From an uncultured Chloroflexota bacterium (GTDB taxonomy: Bacteria > Chloroflexota > Anaerolineae > Caldilineales > Caldilineaceae): DNA of 8,520 bases. Both the position numbers and the translations under genes were made by a program. Positions within the stretch are counted from its first letter, which is position 1; each line of letters opens with the position of its first letter. Below are positions 5,680 to 8,520 of this stretch, one piece after another. The stretch is taken from assembly GCA_903858085.1 (NCBI GenBank), contig CAIOHJ010000189.1, positions 1-8,520 of the forward strand. Direction: 5' to 3'. A model generated the notes under the pieces. The model worked only from the letters and a program-made list of their open reading frames with translations, had not been told where the DNA came from and ran no database searches.

Positions 5680-7032
5680 ATGCCCGACGTCGCCTCTGTC
5701 CCTCCCTACCGCGCCCATTTGCGCTGTTTTCGCGGCTGCCCTGGCCAGTTTTCTGTCTATGAGGTGATCTACAGTTGCCCGGCGTGCGGTGGGCTGTTGG
5801 AGGTGCAGCACGATGTCGATGCGCTGCGCGCGCGCAGCGCTGCCGACTGGCGCCAGCTGCTCGAACGGCGTGCAGGCACCTCGAGCTTCCCGTACGGCAG
5901 CGGCGTCTGGGGCATGCGCGAGTGGGTGATGCCCGACCTGCAAGACGAACATGTGGTCAGCATGTACGAGGGCAATACCAACCTCTTCCGGGCAGAACGT
6001 CTGGGCAGAGCGATCGGACTCCCCGACCTGTGGGTCAAGCTGTGCGGCAACAGCCACACCGGCAGCTTCAAAGATCTGGGGATGACCGTTCTGGTCAGCG
6101 TCGTCAAACAGATGATGGCCAGCGGCGGCAGCCCGGTCCGGGCCGTAGCTGCTGCCAGCACCGGCGACACTTCTGCAGCGCTGGCAGCCTATGCAGCAGC
6201 GGCTGGCATCCCCTCGATTATTTTTTTGCCCTCGGGCAAAGTCAGCACAGCACAGCTGATCCAGCCTGTCGCCAACGGCGCCTATGTGCTCGCCCTCGAC
6301 ACCGATTTCGACGGCTGTATGCGCATTGTCAAGGAAATCACCCAGGACAACAGTCTCTACCTGGCCAATTCGATGAACAGCGTGCGCATCGAAGGACAGA
6401 AAACCGTGGCCATCGAAATCGTACGCCAGTTCGACTGGGAAGTGCCCGACTGGATTGTCATCCCTGTCGGCAACCTGGGCAATATCAGCGCGCTCTACAA
6501 GGGTCTGAAGCTCCTGCAGGATCTGGGCATCATCCACAAACTGCCCCGTCTGGTCGCAGCACAAGCCGGCAAGGCCAACCCCTTTTATCTGAGTTTTTGC
6601 AACGGTTTCCGCCAAAAAGTGGCTGTCCAGGCCAGCCGCACCCTGGCCTCCGCCATCCAGATCGGCGACCCGGTCAGCTATGAAAAAGCTGTACAGGCCG
6701 TGACAGCCAGCAACGGGCTGGTCGAAGCTGTCAGCGAGCATGAACTGGCCAACGCTGCTGCCCGCGCCGACCTGACCGGCATGTATACTTGCCCGCACAC
6801 CGGCGTAGCATTGGCAGCCCTCTTCAACCTGGTCGAACGGGGCACCATCGCCCGCTCCGACCAAGTTGTCGTCATTTCGACCGCCCACGGCCTCAAGTTC
6901 ACCAGCTTCAAAGTGGGCTACCATGAAGGCAAACTCGCCGAAGTAGAAAGCGATCTGGCCAATCCCCCGATCTATCTTCCGGCAGATCTTCAGGTCGTCA
7001 AAGAAACGATTGCCCGCAAGCTGCAGCTCTGA
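5680..7032 (+). CDS. thrC: Threonine synthase, plant-type with N-terminal zinc ribbon
   Basis: A 450-residue PLP enzyme (EC 4.2.3.1) that converts O-phosphohomoserine to threonine and phosphate, the last step of threonine synthesis. Residues 16-36 hold four cysteines in C-x3-C-x12-C-x2-C spacing (Cys16, 20, 33, 36), a zinc-ribbon cap found in many members of the plant-like class. The PLP lysine is Lys131 in GSFKDLGMT. EGNT (97-100), AASTGDTSAALAAYAA (158-173) and the phosphate-binding loop PVGNLGN (262-268) follow in the expected order, with TAHGLKF (401-407) near the C-terminus. The start is the ATG at 5680, after AAGGA (5666-5670, nine-base spacing). It follows pckG by 56 bases on the same strand with no good promoter seen between, so co-transcription is likely. 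thrB and hom are not in the window. Confidence 0.95.
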   Translation: MPDVASVPPYRAHLRCFRGCPGQFSVYEVIYSCPACGGLLEVQHDVDALRARSAADWRQLLERRAGTSSFPYGSGVWGMREWVMPDLQDEHVVSMYEGNTNLFRAERLGRAIGLPDLWVKLCGNSHTGSFKDLGMTVLVSVVKQMMASGGSPVRAVAAASTGDTSAALAAYAAAAGIPSIIFLPSGKVSTAQLIQPVANGAYVLALDTDFDGCMRIVKEITQDNSLYLANSMNSVRIEGQKTVAIEIVRQFDWEVPDWIVIPVGNLGNISALYKGLKLLQDLGIIHKLPRLVAAQAGKANPFYLSFCNGFRQKVAVQASRTLASAIQIGDPVSYEKAVQAVTASNGLVEAVSEHELANAAARADLTGMYTCPHTGVALAALFNLVERGTIARSDQVVVISTAHGLKFTSFKVGYHEGKLAEVESDLANPPIYLPADLQVVKETIARKLQL

Positions 7033-7037
7033 AAAAA

Positions 7038-7073
7038 CGCCAACTGCACTCCTGGCCTCCAAGAGCAGTTGCG
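7038..7073 (+). terminator. Hairpin after thrC, likely terminator
   Basis: CAACTGC (7041-7047) pairs perfectly with GCAGTTG (7065-7071) around a 17-base loop. A bulged continuation pairs 7038-7039 with 7072-7073. It starts a few bases after the thrC stop and is preceded by an A-run (7032-7037), but the T-run after it is only three bases (CCTTTG). On the minus strand the same hairpin is followed by six Ts, although no minus-strand gene reads into it. It is a plausible but imperfect end for the pckG-thrC transcript. Confidence 0.5.
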
Positions 7074-7097
7074 CCTTTGAAAAAAAGGTATTATACT
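7069..7097 (+). promoter_or_regulatory. Candidate promoter of the PEP-CTERM-like gene
   Basis: TATACT (7092-7097, five of six to the -10 consensus; the overlapping TATTAT at 7089 is an alternative) has a 17-bp spacer to TTGCGC (7069-7074, three of six to the -35). The -35 box lies in the 3' arm of the hairpin after thrC. A start near 7104 would give a leader of about 128 nt before the ATG at 7232. The -10 is good and the -35 is weak. Confidence 0.4.
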
Positions 7098-7221
7098 TCG
7101 TGCACAGTGTGCTGAATTGATTTTACACCTTGCATGGTTTTGTGCAAAAAACAATGAAAGAGTCTCCTGACATGCCTTCAGAAACTGTTTCTGGTTGGCC
7201 ACAGGCTAAATTTGTAAATGT

Positions 7222-7226
7222 AAGGA
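7222..7226 (+). promoter_or_regulatory. Ribosome binding site that favours the start at 7232
   Basis: AAGGA lies five bases before the ATG at 7232. The upstream in-frame starts (TTG at 7130, ATG at 7154 and 7172) lack a comparable site and would add up to 34 residues before a signal peptide that begins naturally at 7232. Confidence 0.6.
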
Positions 7227-7231
7227 ACCCT

Positions 7232-8023
7232 ATGCGATCGTTACGATTTGTTGGAAGTCTGGCAGTCGGTCTGGTCTTGTTGGGGACATTCTTTTTCGTG
7301 ACAGGTGTCGCGCCTGCTGCTGCACAGGAACCCACCGTCATCGGCACATTTGCCCTGGTCAAGTATGTGTGTAGCGCCGATATTGGCGCCACCGGGAGCA
7401 CAGTTCCCTCGACCTGCGTCGACGCCAATGACCCCAACGGCGCCAATGTGCCCGTGCTGGCTGCAGGCAGTGCCCTCTCTTTTCTCTATGAGGCGACCTA
7501 CACCTGCCCGACAGGCTCTGTTTGTACCCCGATCAACCCAATTTCGATTACCCTCGCCGACAACCAGCTGCCAGGGATCGCTCCGGCTGTCTACGGGGCG
7601 TTGCAAGATGTCCCCAGCACAGGCGTGATCGACCCGACAGATATTTGGCTGTTCGTCGTACGCGGCCAACAGGCCATCCACCTGACCAATACGGGCCTGA
7701 CGCTGCCAGGCGGCGGCCCCATCCAGGGCTGCGCCAATGTCTCCGACGGAGATGGTGCCCGCCCCACCTATGTGAACAGTGCCCAGATTACGGGGCCCAG
7801 CGCCTCCAACACAGACACAGCTGCCTACTGCAACCCGGTCCCCCTGCCGACCGCAGTACCGCCGACCGCACTGCCGCCGACCGCAGTGCCGCCGACCGCA
7901 ACCCCAATACCGTCCACCCCCGCCCCTGTACCCATCCCAGAGCCGATGACAGTCGTGCTTTTCGGCGCGGGCCTGGCTGCACTCTCGGCGGCGATGGCCG
8001 CTCGCAAACGCACGGGCAAGTAA
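7232..8023 (+). CDS. Secreted protein with PEP-CTERM-like C-terminal sorting tail
   Basis: A 263-residue exported protein. Residues 1-31 are a signal peptide (RSLR, hydrophobic core, cleavage after APAAA before QEP). The mature part (about 35-200) looks like a beta-sandwich of the kind in repeat surface proteins: LVKYVC, a SFLYEATYTC strand, ITLADNQLPGI, TDIWLFVV. It has six cysteines (47, 62, 92, 98, 167, 200) that could form disulfides. Residues 204-234 are a proline-rich linker of four five-residue repeats plus PSTPAPVP. The tail IPEP (235-238), a hydrophobic span MTVVLFGAGLAALSAAMAA (239-257) and RKRTGK match the PEP-CTERM layout recognised by exosortase, which cleaves near the motif and transfers the protein outward. 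No exosortase gene is in the window. A plain C-terminal anchor is the alternative. Any function of the folded part is unknown; it could be a surface or matrix component. Confidence 0.85.
   Translation: MRSLRFVGSLAVGLVLLGTFFFVTGVAPAAAQEPTVIGTFALVKYVCSADIGATGSTVPSTCVDANDPNGANVPVLAAGSALSFLYEATYTCPTGSVCTPINPISITLADNQLPGIAPAVYGALQDVPSTGVIDPTDIWLFVVRGQQAIHLTNTGLTLPGGGPIQGCANVSDGDGARPTYVNSAQITGPSASNTDTAAYCNPVPLPTAVPPTALPPTAVPPTATPIPSTPAPVPIPEPMTVVLFGAGLAALSAAMAARKRTGK
7844..7903 (+). repeat. Four tandem 15-bp units coding for the TAVPP/TALPP linker
   Basis: Four in-frame 15-bp copies of a CCGCCGACCGCAGTG-like unit lie end to end, each coding for P-P-T-A-x with x = V, L, V, T. The first copy has CTG (Leu) in place of the first CCG. 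They differ by only a few bases, so the linker probably grew by duplication. It sits between the folded domain and the C-terminal anchor and should act as a stiff, exposed spacer across the cell wall. The copy number may vary between strains. Confidence 0.85.
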
Positions 8024-8052
8024 TTTTTACGCCAACAGCCTGATTTTGTTAA

Positions 8053-8085
8053 GATAAGGGGGTCTATGGACCACCTTGTCTTTTT
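8053..8085 (+). terminator. Intrinsic terminator abutting the next start codon
   Basis: The left arm is GAT (8053-8055), AAGG (8056-8059) and GGTC (8061-8064). It pairs with GACC (8069-8072), CCTT (8074-8077) and GTC (8078-8080), around the loop TATG, with one G/A mismatch and one T/G wobble. Five Ts follow at once (8081-8085). It is the cleanest plus-strand intrinsic terminator in the window, starting 29 bases after the PEP-CTERM-like gene. Because the T-run ends at the ATG at 8086, it could also act as an attenuator of the downstream gene. Confidence 0.75.
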
Positions 8086-8520
8086 ATGTTGGAAAATCCC
8101 GTGATTCACCAATCTATTTTTATCCTCCTTTTCGTAAGCCTGCTGCTTTCGGCAGGGACCGTACCGACCCAGGCGAACTCTCCCTTAGAGATCGTTGACC
8201 TGCCCAGCGGGGTTCAACTCTCCTGGTCGATCCCCGCAGCCAGCACAGTCGATGCAGCCCGTCGCACACTGCCCGTCGTTCGCCATCAGGGCTATGAGCT
8301 GCCGATGCAGACGGTCACACTGTTTCTCCCTCCGGGCAGCACCCCCACCGTGGTGATCGAACAGCTGTCTGCCACCCCCCTTGCCGACAGGTTGCCAGTT
8401 GGAACAGTCGAGGTGCCGCCGGTTCTGGAGGGCTCTCCTCTCCCCCCCCTTGAAGAAGCCACCCTGCCTTCAGCGCCAATCTTTCTTTTGCGATCGGGCG
8501 TCGTGCAGGGCAGACAGATC
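8086..8520 (+). CDS. Exported protein, N-terminal part (gingipain-propeptide-like?)
   Basis: An open frame of 145 codons runs to the window edge without a stop. With ATG at 8086, residues 1-30 include a signal peptide (hydrophobic SIFILLFVSLLL, then TQA before NS). GTG at 8101 (MIHQSIF...) is an equally good start and has GGAAAA at 8091-8096 upstream, whereas the 8086 ATG has only the T-run of a terminator before it. The mature part shows GVQLSWSIP, then HQGYELPMQTVTLFLPPG and TVVIEQLSA. The 'short Gly-x-x-Leu-Pro segment, strand, Pro-Pro-Gly turn' order loosely recalls the propeptide of gingipain-type C25 proteases, but no catalytic region is visible. The family is a guess. It follows the PEP-CTERM-like gene and is likewise exported, so the two may work together. 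Confidence 0.7.
   Translation, partial: MLENPVIHQSIFILLFVSLLLSAGTVPTQANSPLEIVDLPSGVQLSWSIPAASTVDAARRTLPVVRHQGYELPMQTVTLFLPPGSTPTVVIEQLSATPLADRLPVGTVEVPPVLEGSPLPPLEEATLPSAPIFLLRSGVVQGRQI

Noticed and set aside
5644..7062. 472-residue minus-strand frame antisense to thrC
   Set aside because: It covers the whole of thrC, a clear conserved gene. Long antisense frames are common in GC-rich genes.
7130..7231. TTG at 7130 (or ATG at 7154 or 7172) as the start of the PEP-CTERM-like gene
   Set aside because: The ATG at 7232 has AAGGA at five bases and begins directly at a normal signal peptide. The upstream starts put 20-34 extra residues before it.

Overview
The window is GC-rich bacterial chromosome with densely packed genes. 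It most resembles a Chloroflexota genome, with Caldilinea/Anaerolineae relatives the best guess. This is inferred from three things: a TAVPP-type proline/threonine linker of the kind common in secreted proteins of that phylum, a GTP-type PEP carboxykinase next to a plant-type threonine synthase with an N-terminal zinc ribbon, and a SufE of the 'ECQTP' subtype also seen in Actinobacteria. No mobile element, CRISPR array, tRNA or rRNA is visible.

Left part (1-1490, + strand): the C-terminal end of a serine hydrolase (beta-lactamase family) is followed by two tandem stem-loops. Next comes a good sigma70-type promoter with an inverted repeat laid over it, then a two-gene unit. Its first gene is sufE (sulfur transfer for Fe-S clusters). 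The second overlaps it by four bases (ATGA) and encodes a small zinc-ribbon protein of unknown function.

Middle (1491-3247, - strand): a 550-residue lipoprotein with four copies of a ~110-residue unit converges on the sufE unit. The two are separated by an intrinsic terminator and a 16-bp tandem repeat. Its product is not recognised.

Divergent intergenic region (3248-3745): about 500 bp without a credible gene. It holds a near-consensus promoter for pckG, a weak promoter candidate for the lipoprotein, and a ~285-nt pckG leader rich in inverted repeats, some mutually exclusive.

Right part (3746-8520, + strand): pckG (GTP-dependent PEP carboxykinase) and thrC (threonine synthase) lie 56 bp apart and may be co-transcribed. 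After a hairpin comes a secreted protein with a signal peptide, a four-copy proline-rich repeat linker and a C-terminal Pro-Glu-Pro/transmembrane/basic tail, the layout of an exosortase (PEP-CTERM) substrate. An intrinsic terminator then ends exactly at the ATG of a last gene, cut by the window edge. That gene encodes an exported protein whose N-terminus loosely recalls the propeptide of gingipain-type (C25) proteases.

The core genes are ordinary. The less explained parts are the four-repeat lipoprotein, the structured pckG leader, the dyad on the sufE promoter, and the PEP-CTERM-like protein followed by an attenuator-like terminator.
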